Shown: positions 53,666 through 62,620 of the stretch, one piece after another | Position numbering within the stretch: the first letter of the stretch is position 1 | Layout of the letters: each line of letters starts with the position of its first letter | Source: Bdellovibrio sp. 22V | GTDB taxonomy: Bacteria > Bdellovibrionota > Bdellovibrionia > Bdellovibrionales > Bdellovibrionaceae | Length of the DNA stretch: 64,000 nt | Reading direction: 5' to 3' | Assembly: GCF_030169785.1 (NCBI RefSeq) | Contig: NZ_CP125854.1 | Span: 1,736,001-1,800,000, forward strand | The notes under the pieces: model-generated | Seen by the model: the letters and a program-made list of their open reading frames with translations, nothing else | What the model was told of the DNA's origin: nothing | The model's database searches: none | Program-made: the position numbers and the translations under genes

Positions 53666-53775
53666 TTGAGTGTTCGTTTACGAAAAAAGAGGGACTTAAA
53701 AGCGAGGTTGTGAGTCCTGACATGATTTTTGTCAAAGAGTATTCCTCCCGCGCCAGGAATGCGAAAAGATAAAGT

Positions 53776-54912
53776 ATGGAAAAAAGCTTGGAATCCGAAG
53801 ATAAAAAAACCGCGGAGTCCTTCAAGGACTCCATCAAGGCACGTTGGATAAAGGCCGTACATGAGCAGAGTGGTGGAGAACAGCGAAATATTTCTCCAGT
53901 CACTTTGGATTCCATGGATGTTTTCCTGGATAATTTGATGTCGCAACTCGGTCCTGAATTTCGTGATCATCGCAAGGCCTTCAATTCAGATATGGCACAA
54001 AGATACGGTCGCGGAAGAGCCGGCGTCGCCGGTTATCTTCTGCCGCAGTTTTTCAAGGAATACAGTTTGCTTCGTCAAGCGATCAATGCCGAGCTTTATG
54101 CCCGCGGCAAGCTGACGTACAAGACTCGCAACATTGTTGATCAAGCGATTGACTCCACTGTGTCGGAGGCCGCAACCGAATTTGCGACGGCGAAGCAAGA
54201 GCATACACAAGAAGCGCTGACGAAGGCGGAGATCAGCAACCGGGATCTTGAGCAGTTTGCTGGGGTCGCAGCACACGATTTGAAGTCCCCTTTGGCGACG
54301 ATCTCGGGATATCTGGATCTGCTCGATGAAGAACTGCGAAACATACCTGAATCACCAGGGCTGGAGTACGTGGAGTTCATGAGTAAAGCGTTAGAGCGCA
54401 TGCGCAATTTGATTGAAAGACTTTTAGAATACGCTCGTCTCACAACGAAGGTGAAGGCATTTCAAAAAGTCGATTTAAATCACGTGGTGCAGCGGACTTT
54501 GGAAAATCTGCAAAGTTCGCTTCATGAGACGCGGACGCGTATCGATGTTTCGCCTCTTCCGCAGGTATTGGGTGATGTGGATTTGCTGGGCCAGGTTTTT
54601 CAGAATCTTTTTGCGAACGCGATCAAGTTTCGAAGTGAAAAACCTCTTGTGATCACGGTCCGTGTCGACGGCGATATCAACCCTGCGGAGTGGCGTTTCT
54701 CGGTCAGCGATAACGGTTTGGGATTTGACCCGAAACAGAAAGAAAATATCTTTGGTCTTTATACGACTTTGCATTCAGGAAAAAACTATCAAGGAGCGGG
54801 GATCGGTTTGGCGACTTGCCGTAAGGTCGTCGAAAATCACGGCGGAAAAATATGGGCCGAGTCGGAGCCTGGCAAAGGCTCCCACTTTTATTTTACGATT
54901 CCTAAAATTTAG
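53776..54912 (+). CDS. Soluble sensor histidine kinase with RsbRD-like N-terminal domain
   Basis: A 378-residue protein with no membrane segment. Residues 15-135 form an all-helical RsbRD/globin-like sensing domain. HisKA has His167 in AAHDLKSP. HATPase_c shows N box NAIKFR near 277, G1 DNGLGFD near 315, and G2 GAGIGLA near 340. No receiver attached. The ribosome site is weak. The stop overlaps the convergent mntP by 4 bp. A partner regulator is not adjacent. Confidence 0.93.
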   Translation: MEKSLESEDKKTAESFKDSIKARWIKAVHEQSGGEQRNISPVTLDSMDVFLDNLMSQLGPEFRDHRKAFNSDMAQRYGRGRAGVAGYLLPQFFKEYSLLRQAINAELYARGKLTYKTRNIVDQAIDSTVSEAATEFATAKQEHTQEALTKAEISNRDLEQFAGVAAHDLKSPLATISGYLDLLDEELRNIPESPGLEYVEFMSKALERMRNLIERLLEYARLTTKVKAFQKVDLNHVVQRTLENLQSSLHETRTRIDVSPLPQVLGDVDLLGQVFQNLFANAIKFRSEKPLVITVRVDGDINPAEWRFSVSDNGLGFDPKQKENIFGLYTTLHSGKNYQGAGIGLATCRKVVENHGGKIWAESEPGKGSHFYFTIPKI

Positions 54913-55466
54913 ATCTTTAACATTTGTACAGCCATGATTCCTAAAACGACGGCGCCTGCAAGTGTGAAGAGAGGCCCGAATTTACTTGAAAGTTTCCGCG
55001 CAAGATAAAGACCCACGAGAGTCGCGGCAAAAGCCCAAAAGCCAATCGAGAACAAGTAGGGACCAATTTCCTTGTGGGCAATTCCTAAACTGACTCCCAC
55101 GCCAAAGGCATCCAAGCTTGTCGCGAAAGAGACCAATAAAACTTTTGTGAAACTGTGAAAGTCCAGCATCTCGCTTGCATTTTCTTGAGATCGAAGCGCC
55201 GTGATTCCTTCGATAGCCATGTGAACGGCGACCAGACCGAGGAGGCCGAAAGCAATCCAATGATCGACCGACGAAATAAGACTGATGATGTGAGCGCCCG
55301 CTAGGAAACCAACTAATGTGGCCAGGGTTTCAGCACCTCCGGAGCAGAGGGCGAACTTCAAGGCATCTTTGCGTTTAAACGGACGACTGCCCATCGCGAC
55401 GGCAGCAGAAAACGAGTCAGCGCTAAGAACCAAGCCTAAGAAAAGTACTTCGGAAAAACCCCACAT
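54909..55466 (-). CDS. mntP: Manganese efflux pump MntP
   Basis: A 185-residue protein from the ATG at 55466, the normal length; longer frames read into the riboswitch. Six membrane helices with the family's paired repeats: LSADSFSAAVAMG and TSLDAFGVGVSLG, whose Asp residues bind Mn. It exports Mn2+ when cytoplasmic manganese is high. A yybP-ykoY riboswitch lies directly upstream, giving metal control. Confidence 0.95.
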   Translation of the reverse strand: MWGFSEVLFLGLVLSADSFSAAVAMGSRPFKRKDALKFALCSGGAETLATLVGFLAGAHIISLISSVDHWIAFGLLGLVAVHMAIEGITALRSQENASEMLDFHSFTKVLLVSFATSLDAFGVGVSLGIAHKEIGPYLFSIGFWAFAATLVGLYLARKLSSKFGPLFTLAGAVVLGIMAVQMLKI

Positions 55467-55555
55467 AAAAAAATCCTTTTGTATTTTTGCCGTGGGTCTT
55501 TTGCGGAAATGAGACAACACGGCGTTATTTAACACCAGTGTCAGTCTCATCAACA

Positions 55556-55645
55556 AGATAGGATTCTTGCGGGTTAGCCGGGGCTTTATTCCCATTATGT
55601 CGACCAAGCCTTCAGCTTTGCGCTGAACGATTACTCCCTAACGAT
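55556..55645 (-). ncRNA. yybP-ykoY manganese riboswitch upstream of mntP
   Basis: On the minus strand TTAGGGAGTAA (55641-55632) is the conserved GGGAGTA side, GGTCGACATAA (about 55605-55595) matches the GxTTGACATA block, and GCAAGAATCC (55570-55561) matches the conserved AGCAAGACC side. TAGG and CCTA (55640-55637 with 55562-55559) form the closing stem. A further hairpin, ATGAGAC/GTCTCAT, lies between it and mntP and may be the expression platform. The family senses Mn2+ and typically controls mntP. Confidence 0.88.
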
Positions 55646-55684
55646 GCGCTCAAATTAGCGCCTCGCAGGCGTTTTCGTCAAGGC

Positions 55685-56506
55685 TTACTTTTTTAGTTTT
55701 TTGGTATCGGCCACACAGAATAGCGTGTCGGAGGCAAACAGAACCATCGTCGGAGTCTTCGTGTTCTTCTCAAGAGCTTCGAGTCTGTCGTGCATATCCG
55801 AGAAGATTTCAAAAGCTTTCTTTTCTGTCTGATCATCGAGGGTGTAGGTGCACATGAACGCTTTTGCAGGCATAAACGTTTTTGGAGCCGCGCACATTTC
55901 TGCCGCCAGCTTTAAGCCCATTCTCACGCGCATAAAACCGTCTTGCGAGGGGTAAAGAACTCCTTGAAAGTTTTCCGGAGCCACTTCGTTTTTCTGTAAC
56001 GACGCGAGAACTTCTTCGATCTCTTTCAATGTGACCTTCGGATCCATCAACTGCTCTTTGATCCAATGAGCATCGTCTTGGTATTCGGGCAGAAGGCGCA
56101 TCGTTTGAATCGTCATGCTTAGCGCGCTGGCGTACACACTGCGTTCGACTTTGATTTCTTCCGCAGATGGGAAATACGCGCCCTGATGAATGCGAAGGAT
56201 CTTGAGAATGTCTTCAAAGAAGGAAGACATCTCTTTGTCCTCCATCATATTTTGACAGGCCATGAAAACAAAATAACTTTTTTCACTGCGTGAAAGTTCG
56301 AAGGCTTTAGCGACATTGGCCAGCTTGTCGATGGCGAGATGGCGTTCTCCATCCAACACCATTTTCATAAAGGATTTTGAGATGCCAATTTTTTTTGCCA
56401 AGAATTCCAGCGACATTTTTTTATAAGTGGACTTAAGAAAGATGAATTTATCGTGAAGAAACTCGCGGTATTCTCGGTATTCGTAGATGCTCGTCATGTC
56501 TGTCAT
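55685..56506 (-). CDS. TIGR02147 family protein (putative regulator), copy 2
   Basis: A 273-residue protein from the ATG at 56506 (or 56497; neither has a strong ribosome site). N-terminal IYEYREYREFLHDKFIFLK and HTH (MSLEFLAKKIGISKSFMKMVLDGERHL) match the family, then the KSYFVFMACQN block and a C-terminal helical-plus-strand domain. Divergent from the EndA gene at 56799, sharing a 292 bp region. Confidence 0.85.
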   Translation of the reverse strand: MTDMTSIYEYREYREFLHDKFIFLKSTYKKMSLEFLAKKIGISKSFMKMVLDGERHLAIDKLANVAKAFELSRSEKSYFVFMACQNMMEDKEMSSFFEDILKILRIHQGAYFPSAEEIKVERSVYASALSMTIQTMRLLPEYQDDAHWIKEQLMDPKVTLKEIEEVLASLQKNEVAPENFQGVLYPSQDGFMRVRMGLKLAAEMCAAPKTFMPAKAFMCTYTLDDQTEKKAFEIFSDMHDRLEALEKNTKTPTMVLFASDTLFCVADTKKLKK

Positions 56507-56688
56507 TCTTTGATGGTAAAATGACTGTCCCTGCGCAACAATCGCGAAGAAAAATGCCAAGCCTTTGGGCTGAGTTTCCGTCAATGTCTGGTTATAACAG
56601 ATCATGACAGAATATTTTCGGTGGCACTCCGAGGTTCTGTTTGCGCCGCACAAAAACATCAGTTTTATGACAAGACGGCAGTTTATTC

Positions 56689-56704
56689 TTGCAACCTTGC
56701 AACA
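56689..56704. promoter_or_regulatory. Tandem 8 bp repeat in the TIGR02147-endA intergenic region
   Basis: CTTGCAAC occurs twice without a gap, about 95 bp before endA copy 2 and 183 bp before the regulator. Otherwise this 292 bp region holds no gene and I see no clear promoter. It could be a binding site. Confidence 0.35.
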
Positions 56705-56798
56705 ATCCAAGGAATAACTTTTAGGAGTTTCCGTATAAGCTGCGAATATGGCGTGGCGTTTCTACAAGGCACCAAGAAATGCCTGACTATGGAGGGGT

Positions 56799-57656
56799 AT
56801 GAAGACTGTAGCGTCTCTTTTCGTTCTGATGTTTGCGAGCCTGTGTTCGGCGGCTCAAGTTTCTCAACAAATTCCATACTACGGAGAGCAATTCTATCAA
56901 GACCTCTCTGCCGGTATTAGCGACGACGAGCTAAAAACAACCATCAAAAAAGTTTTGCGCAGTTATCACCTTAAAACCAACGGCGGCCTTGATCAAATCG
57001 TGAATGCTTGTAGCGGCAGCAACTGTTACTCTCACATCTCTTTAGGTTACGATCGCGCGCGTATTTTCATGATGGGCGTATATTACCTTATTGATCATGG
57101 CGGCGGCGAATACGGCGTTTTTGACGTTTACTGTAACAAAGAAAAAACGACGAAAGACTTTCCAAACGGAAATGGCCCCGGTCCTCGCGTGATCCCTGAC
57201 GGCAATATTCTGAACACTGAGCACACGTGGCCCCAAAGCCGCTTCTCGGGCCGTTTTGACAAAGGCATGCAAAAGTCCGATTTGCACCACTTGTATCCTA
57301 CTGACAATCACATGAACTCCGTCCGCGGCAACAATCCGTTCGGCGAAGTCGTTAAAGATTCTAAGATCCTGGACTGCCGCGAATCACGTACAGGTAAAGC
57401 AGCCAGTGGCGGCGCTGAAGTGTTCGAGCCACCGCAAAATCACAAAGGCAATGTTGCCAGAGCGATTTTCTATTTCTCTGTTCGTTACGATCTTCCAGTT
57501 GATTCCCGCCAAGAGGCCACTCTACGCAAATGGAATCAAGAAGATCCCGTTGATGAAGAAGAAGTTCGTCGCAATGACTTCATCCAAGAAGTCCAAGGAA
57601 ATCGCAATCCTTTCGTCGACTATCCAGAGCTTATTGACAGCTTAGGAGATTTCTAA
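56799..57656 (+). CDS. Secreted endonuclease I (EndA/NucM family), copy 2
   Basis: A 285-residue paralogue of the protein at 37566. GGAGG precedes the ATG. The signal peptide ends SAAQV (residue 20). EHTWPQS, KSDLHHLYP, NSVRGNNPFGE and the C-terminal RKWNQEDPVDEEEVRRN and NRNPFVDYPE blocks are all conserved with copy 1, so both should be active nucleases. The stop overlaps the convergent DUF502 gene by 4 bp. Confidence 0.95.
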   Translation: MKTVASLFVLMFASLCSAAQVSQQIPYYGEQFYQDLSAGISDDELKTTIKKVLRSYHLKTNGGLDQIVNACSGSNCYSHISLGYDRARIFMMGVYYLIDHGGGEYGVFDVYCNKEKTTKDFPNGNGPGPRVIPDGNILNTEHTWPQSRFSGRFDKGMQKSDLHHLYPTDNHMNSVRGNNPFGEVVKDSKILDCRESRTGKAASGGAEVFEPPQNHKGNVARAIFYFSVRYDLPVDSRQEATLRKWNQEDPVDEEEVRRNDFIQEVQGNRNPFVDYPELIDSLGDF

Positions 57657-58345
57657 GGCGTCGCTTCAGGCGGTCGTATCGGCGGAGCTTCGGCAGAGGA
57701 CGAAGCTTCCGTATCCAAGCGATCGCTTTTTTGCAATAGCGGGCTTGTCTGCGTGGAATCCAGTATCTTGGACGTTCCCACGCCCCATCTTGAAAAAACC
57801 TTCGCCATAGCGAGTGCAGGGACGGGTAAGACCCGAACGTCTGTCTTAGGAACGATACACAGGGATCCGCTCAGTGTTGATGGCACGCTCGGAACAAAGA
57901 TCACAACATGATCCTCGCCGTATTTTTCGACGATATAGACAAATGTATTCATTTCATCGCCACGAATAAGAAGAGCCGGCTGAAACAACACATTGTCTTT
58001 GTCGGATGGAATGAGCCTTTCGGAAAATTCTTTTAACGTGCGGTAAATTGGAAGGTGGCCAAGGGTGCGGTCTTCAAGCCAATGACCGAAGCTCTGACCC
58101 CAACGGGTTTGCGCGATAAGACCGACAAGCATCGAAAACATCAAAAGAACAATCAGCGTAAGAATTTCTGTCGCGATATAACGATCAATAAAAGCTTGCG
58201 GGAAAATCGCCTTAGCAAGGGGCGCGATCGAGGTGCTGAGCGCTTGAAAAAGCCTTTGTAAGATAAGCGCAATAAGTGCGAGCGGCAAAACGACACCCGC
58301 CGCTGCGCTGAAGGTCGATTTTATAAATTTGCCGAGCGTTTTCAT
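57653..58345 (-). CDS. DUF502 membrane protein
   Basis: A 230-residue protein. Two membrane helices (residues about 10-32 and 55-78) with the DUF502 blocks VLLPLALI, LIAQTRWGQ, HLPIYRTLKEF and VIFVPSVPSTLSGSL. The C-terminus is a Ser/Pro/Ala-rich tail. Family function is not known. It may be cotranscribed with the upstream solute-binding gene (15 bp gap). Confidence 0.85.
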   Translation of the reverse strand: MKTLGKFIKSTFSAAAGVVLPLALIALILQRLFQALSTSIAPLAKAIFPQAFIDRYIATEILTLIVLLMFSMLVGLIAQTRWGQSFGHWLEDRTLGHLPIYRTLKEFSERLIPSDKDNVLFQPALLIRGDEMNTFVYIVEKYGEDHVVIFVPSVPSTLSGSLCIVPKTDVRVLPVPALAMAKVFSRWGVGTSKILDSTQTSPLLQKSDRLDTEASSSAEAPPIRPPEATP

Positions 58346-58360
58346 GGCACCTCTGCATCT

Positions 58361-59137
58361 TTAAATCTCTTCGTTCTGAAGCCGGTATTGCATTTTCAAT
58401 CTATCAACGATCTCTTTTTCTCTTTTTAGAAATGAATTGAATTCCTGCAAAACATCAGTTCGCTCTATCGTCGAGAGATGATAGTAGGACTTGATATGAG
58501 GAAGCTTCTTTGCCAGCACCAAACGGTCAGCGGATTTGATTTCTTGTTTTAAATAGTAATCTGCAACAACAGGATTCAAATAGACGCCTTGTATTCTTTG
58601 GCTCAGCACCATTTTTAAAAGTCCGACGACGTCATTATGTTCGTAAACTTTGATTTTTTTCTGGGCGATCGCGGTTTGATACTGAGCGGGCGTAAATCCT
58701 TTGATGATTCCAAATGAGTGCAGCTCTTCCATGGTGATATCTTTGTTTTCTTTTCTGACGACAATGCCATCGGTGTAGGCGGTGATGGGGTCACTGAAAA
58801 CGACTTTATGCTTTTTCTGTGCGTCTTCATTCCAGTAATAATTATTGGGATAAAGAAAATCCGTACTTCTTTCATCAAGAAAGATTTTAAACATCCGGGC
58901 AACCGGGACGGCTCGGTATTCAAAAGTGTAGCCTTTTGTTTTCGCAAACGCTTCTAAAAGTGAATAACCAAAGCCGGTGAACTTGCCATCTTTAAAACCC
59001 GTGTGCGGCAGATAATCGTAATTGCCGACTCCGATAATGAAAAAGTTTTCTCCGCGAGTCAGTTTTTTAGGTTCGGCGGCGAAAAGCGGGCTGGCAAATC
59101 CCGCCATGAAAAAAATCAGCAAAGTCCATTTCAACAC
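58361..59137 (-). CDS. Periplasmic solute-binding protein (family 3-like)
   Basis: A 258-residue protein. The signal peptide ends LFAAEP (residue 20). Its layout (YDYLPHTGFKDGKFTGFGYSLLEAF, then PVARMFKIF and a TDGIVVRK strand) matches family-3 amino-acid-type binding proteins or transporter-less sensors. No permease genes are next to it, so it may act alone or with a distant ABC transporter. Ten bases from the subtilisin gene. Confidence 0.8.
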   Translation of the reverse strand: MLKWTLLIFFMAGFASPLFAAEPKKLTRGENFFIIGVGNYDYLPHTGFKDGKFTGFGYSLLEAFAKTKGYTFEYRAVPVARMFKIFLDERSTDFLYPNNYYWNEDAQKKHKVVFSDPITAYTDGIVVRKENKDITMEELHSFGIIKGFTPAQYQTAIAQKKIKVYEHNDVVGLLKMVLSQRIQGVYLNPVVADYYLKQEIKSADRLVLAKKLPHIKSYYHLSTIERTDVLQEFNSFLKREKEIVDRLKMQYRLQNEEI

Positions 59138-59146
59138 GGGCTCATC

Positions 59147-60766
59147 CTACTCCCAAGCAACTTTTGTTATGTCAAAACCGTAGTCGGTGACAGTGTCATC
59201 TGACGTAAACACAACCTTTACGTAATCTCCCGCAATGGGAAGAGAGTAAAGGGCGCGGTTATGTCCAAAAATCTCACCTACTTTCTTTCCATTCTTATCA
59301 AAGAATTCCAGCTTGTCGAGATCCACCTCTGTATCTAGATTGGAAAAATAGACCGACATTCTTTTGGCACCTGGAATGGAAATGATGAATTCCTGGCGAG
59401 TGTTATTTGCATAGGGATGTGCGGACGAAAATTTAAAGACGCTTGTATTCCAATACCGAGGATCGTCGGGGTCGGGAGAGGTTGTTGCATTTTGCAAAGC
59501 CGCCGGAGCATAAGCTAGACCTCGGCGGATTCTTGCTCCTCCCAAAAGATTTTTGGTGGTGCTCATAATCCGGCTGCGAACCGTCGTGTTTTTCATCGTA
59601 GGATTTTTACTTAACAAAAGAACGGCGATCCCTGAAACGTGCGGCACCGCCATGGACGTTCCTGACAAAACGGCATAGCCGCCATAAATATCGGTGGAAA
59701 GAATGTTCTCTCCGGGAGCGGCCACGTCGACGGTGTATCTGCCGTAGTTCGAAAAATCGGACAGACGACCCCGATTGTTCATAGCACCGACCGTAATAAT
59801 ATTTGCAACCGGGTAGCTTGCGGGATACTCGGGAATCACGTCGTTATCCGATGAATCATTTCCGGCAGAGGCGACGAAAACGCCGCCCGCTTGATTTGTC
59901 ATTTCAATGGCTTGTTTCAAATTTTCGGAGTAGCCACTTCCTCCCCAAGAATTGGAATAGATTTTAGCACCCATTTTCTGCGCATAGTGAAGCGCTTTAA
60001 TGGCGCCATCCACATATCCTTCACCGCGATCATTTAAAAATTTGACGGGGAGAATGCGCACATGCCAAGCCGTACCGACCACACCTCGTCCGTCAAACCC
60101 CAAGGCTCCGATTGTTCCGGCGACATGAGTTCCATGGCCAAAGTCATCCAAAGGTTCACCAGTCGGTTTGGCGGCATCTTCGAAGTTGGCGCCATAGATG
60201 TCATCGACAATGCCATTGGCGTCATCGTCAACGCCTTCTTTGCCTGCAAACTCTTTGGGGTTCACCCACATGTTTTCTTGTAGATCAGCATGAAAGTATT
60301 CAACTCCCGAGTCGATAACCGCCACAAGAATATTTTTGGATCCTGTTGTCAGATCCCAGGCCTTCAAAGCACCGATATCCATCCCGCGCACACCCAAGGT
60401 GCGATCAGCATCCGCCTGACCGTAGTTGTGATAGCCCCATTGCTGCGGGAGCATCGGATCATCCGGAGTCCTGTGAGCAAAAACTTTGTAGTTCGGCTCC
60501 GCGTTTTCAACGAACGGATTTTCGCGTAAAGCTTTCAGAGCCGCGGTTCTGTCTTCAAAGATCGCTCGCTTTACAACAACAATGTTTTGTTCCGGAATGA
60601 GCGTCTTAATGGATGAATGCAGTTGCGCACTTACAACCGTCGGTGATGTTTTAATAACCGAGACGCGTTTTTTCAATTTTACCAGGAATTCTCCGGGCGC
60701 CATTTCGGGTTCACTTGCAAAAACTTGTGATGAAAATAAAAGAAAGAACAAGCCCCATTTCTTCAT
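59147..60766 (-). CDS. Secreted subtilisin-like serine protease (S8)
   Basis: A 539-residue protein from the ATG at 60766 (the signal peptide begins there; longer frames are upstream noise; AGGAG precedes). The signal ends VFASE. Residues 22-85 are an I9-type propeptide. Catalytic Asp152 in AVIDSGVE, His211 in FGHGTH, oxyanion Asn in ASAGND, Ser371 in SGTSMAVPH. The C-terminal roughly 100 residues are a beta-rich pre-peptidase-like domain. Likely exported and self-processed, used on prey proteins. Confidence 0.93.
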   Translation of the reverse strand: MKKWGLFFLLFSSQVFASEPEMAPGEFLVKLKKRVSVIKTSPTVVSAQLHSSIKTLIPEQNIVVVKRAIFEDRTAALKALRENPFVENAEPNYKVFAHRTPDDPMLPQQWGYHNYGQADADRTLGVRGMDIGALKAWDLTTGSKNILVAVIDSGVEYFHADLQENMWVNPKEFAGKEGVDDDANGIVDDIYGANFEDAAKPTGEPLDDFGHGTHVAGTIGALGFDGRGVVGTAWHVRILPVKFLNDRGEGYVDGAIKALHYAQKMGAKIYSNSWGGSGYSENLKQAIEMTNQAGGVFVASAGNDSSDNDVIPEYPASYPVANIITVGAMNNRGRLSDFSNYGRYTVDVAAPGENILSTDIYGGYAVLSGTSMAVPHVSGIAVLLLSKNPTMKNTTVRSRIMSTTKNLLGGARIRRGLAYAPAALQNATTSPDPDDPRYWNTSVFKFSSAHPYANNTRQEFIISIPGAKRMSVYFSNLDTEVDLDKLEFFDKNGKKVGEIFGHNRALYSLPIAGDYVKVVFTSDDTVTDYGFDITKVAWE

Positions 60767-60898
60767 AAGAACTCCTCTTGATGCAGAAATGGTAGCTCGC
60801 CGCCACGAATGCGAAAACACGTCCTTCAACATGAGTGTGCTATAAATCACCTACATTTGCGGCGTGGGTGCGCGTAAGGTTTTTGAGGGAGGATTCAC

Positions 60899-61180
60899 AT
60901 GAAAGCTCAAGCGGCAAAATCTCTGGTTAGAAAAGAAAAGGCGCACGTGGGAGCATCTAAAGCGGCCACAAAAAAATTGTCAGGCGGGCCTGGTCCCGGC
61001 CTCAAAAGAAGTATTGAATCTGAAGTGGAGGCAATGACTCAGCCTCGGCAAAGAAAGGCGCCTAAGAGCGCGCAAAGCCAAACGCACCATCGCAAGAAAG
61101 GGACATCGCAGAATCCCGAGCGCAGTCAAGAGCGCCGCGAGCGCAATGTCGAATCAGGTAAGACACGAGTGAAGCACTGA
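60899..61180 (+). CDS. Small highly basic protein
   Basis: A 93-residue protein with a GGGAGG site seven bases before the ATG. Very rich in Lys, Arg, Ser and Gln with hardly any hydrophobic residues; it ends KTRVKH. No signal peptide and no fold evident. Could bind nucleic acid, like small histone- or ribosome-associated proteins, but no family is recognised. Low codon complexity makes the call moderate. Confidence 0.55.
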   Translation: MKAQAAKSLVRKEKAHVGASKAATKKLSGGPGPGLKRSIESEVEAMTQPRQRKAPKSAQSQTHHRKKGTSQNPERSQERRERNVESGKTRVKH

Positions 61181-61312
61181 TGAACTCCTGAAGCAGAATC
61201 ACGGAAGTAAGTCCTGTTCGAAAATTATCCGCAAACATCTCTTCACTGGATTGCGGATTCGTAGATTGACCGAAATCTTTTCCTGAATCTGAATAAGAAA
61301 TGGGAGGCATTA

Positions 61313-61990
61313 ATGCTATCATTTCTTATTTCAATATTCTTCCTTACGGGTGCGCAAGCAGCAGCGCCGTCATCATGTACTTCTGTTCGTGAAACAAAAA
61401 TGGGAACGTACTTACAGCGCACGTGGATCGAAAGTTCAGGTGTCTGTGCGCTTTCCGTTTCTCCAGCGGATGGATACAAAGACATGGTCTATCGCGATTA
61501 TACGTTGTCGAGCGATGGCATGTTTATGGTCTTCAATCTTTACGGAAATGAAGGCGAATTCGGCGTACGCGATTTCTTTATGTTTCCCCGCACGGGTGAA
61601 CTCAGCTACGAGTGGAAAGAAGACACGCAGGAGATTTATTTAAAACACGTTACCGGAGCGATTTTTAAATTCGATGCACGGGATGCCAAACTTAAAAGTA
61701 TCTCGGATGCCACAGTCCAAGTTTCTGACCACGTTCTGCGAACCAACCGCGGGGGCGTTGAGATCGTGCAATACGGCGGTCTTCTTGTTGATGTCGGTTT
61801 TGCTTTAAATAAAGATCCCGGAGAAAACCGCGAAGGACTGGCCTTGCTGAAAAAAGACAAGGGTCAATGCAAGCTTAAGAATAAAAACTTATTTGCATAC
61901 CCGAGCGATGGCGACGTGGTCTTTCGTCATAAGAATGACGCCGCCTTTTTTACTTATTTAAAGTCCGTGTGCCCCGGGCTAAAGCTGTAA
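61313..61990 (+). CDS. Secreted protein, unknown
   Basis: A 225-residue protein. GGGAGG lies six bases before the ATG. The signal peptide ends TGAQAA (residue 16). The mature part is beta-rich with several Cys. No recognised family. Convergent with the 201-residue secreted gene. Confidence 0.7.
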   Translation: MLSFLISIFFLTGAQAAAPSSCTSVRETKMGTYLQRTWIESSGVCALSVSPADGYKDMVYRDYTLSSDGMFMVFNLYGNEGEFGVRDFFMFPRTGELSYEWKEDTQEIYLKHVTGAIFKFDARDAKLKSISDATVQVSDHVLRTNRGGVEIVQYGGLLVDVGFALNKDPGENREGLALLKKDKGQCKLKNKNLFAYPSDGDVVFRHKNDAAFFTYLKSVCPGLKL

Positions 61991-62014
61991 AATGAAATTA
62001 GAAAGAGCCTTCGC

Positions 62015-62620
62015 TTAAAGAAGGCTCAGAAGTTCGGCAAAGGATTTCTTTTCGCGTGCGATATCGACGGTGTGAATCTTAAGATTGATTTTGCGAACAA
62101 GAAAAGCGTTGGATTCAGGGTGCTCTTCCAGCAAGTCACGATAGATCAATTCGTGAAGCAAGAGCGCCGCTTTTTGATCTTCATCAAGATTGTTCCAAAC
62201 CACCGGGTTGATCCAGTATTTTTGCTCACCAAAACGTGTCTCGTTGATTTGCACGATGCCGATTCTTTCACGGCAATGTTTAAACGGAAGAACCACGGTG
62301 CCCTTGTCGGCAGGACTGTAAAGATCCAGCTCCGGCATCCAAATGATCTGCGACTTCCACTCTTTCAGCCACGCCGTGTACTTTTGCGATTTTCCCGCAT
62401 CGACAAGGCTGATACGCGAAATTAGATCCGCAGCCTTCGCCAGGTAAGAACGTTTTGAAGAGTAGTGGATCGCAAAGCCCTGCGCTTCACCTTCCATGAT
62501 TTCCAAAGTTTTGGGACGGGCGTCGAGGCATTGCACCGTGTATCCGCCGTTTCTAACGACGTATTGGGCGAATGCTGGGAAACTGATAAACAGAACCAAT
62601 ACAAATAAAGACGGTTTCAT
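62015..62620 (-). CDS. Secreted partner protein of a TIGR02147 regulator
   Basis: A 201-residue protein. The signal peptide ends AFAQY (residue 18). Near residue 153 there is LLLHELIYRDLL, a His-Glu-x3-Arg pattern I associate loosely with a Bdellovibrio family of secreted proteins; it is not the HExxH of zincins. The start follows the TAA of the TIGR02147 gene directly, so the two are in one operon. Confidence 0.7.
   Translation of the reverse strand: MKPSLFVLVLFISFPAFAQYVVRNGGYTVQCLDARPKTLEIMEGEAQGFAIHYSSKRSYLAKAADLISRISLVDAGKSQKYTAWLKEWKSQIIWMPELDLYSPADKGTVVLPFKHCRERIGIVQINETRFGEQKYWINPVVWNNLDEDQKAALLLHELIYRDLLEEHPESNAFLVRKINLKIHTVDIAREKKSFAELLSLL

Noticed and set aside
55467-55607. N-terminal extension of MntP
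   Set aside because: The extra 47 codons cover the spacer and part of the riboswitch; family length and helix 1 fit the start at 55466.
62461-62480. HExxH zinc protease motif in the 201-residue secreted protein
   Set aside because: The relevant block (near residue 153) is HELIYRD, which lacks the second His, so no zincin claim is made.
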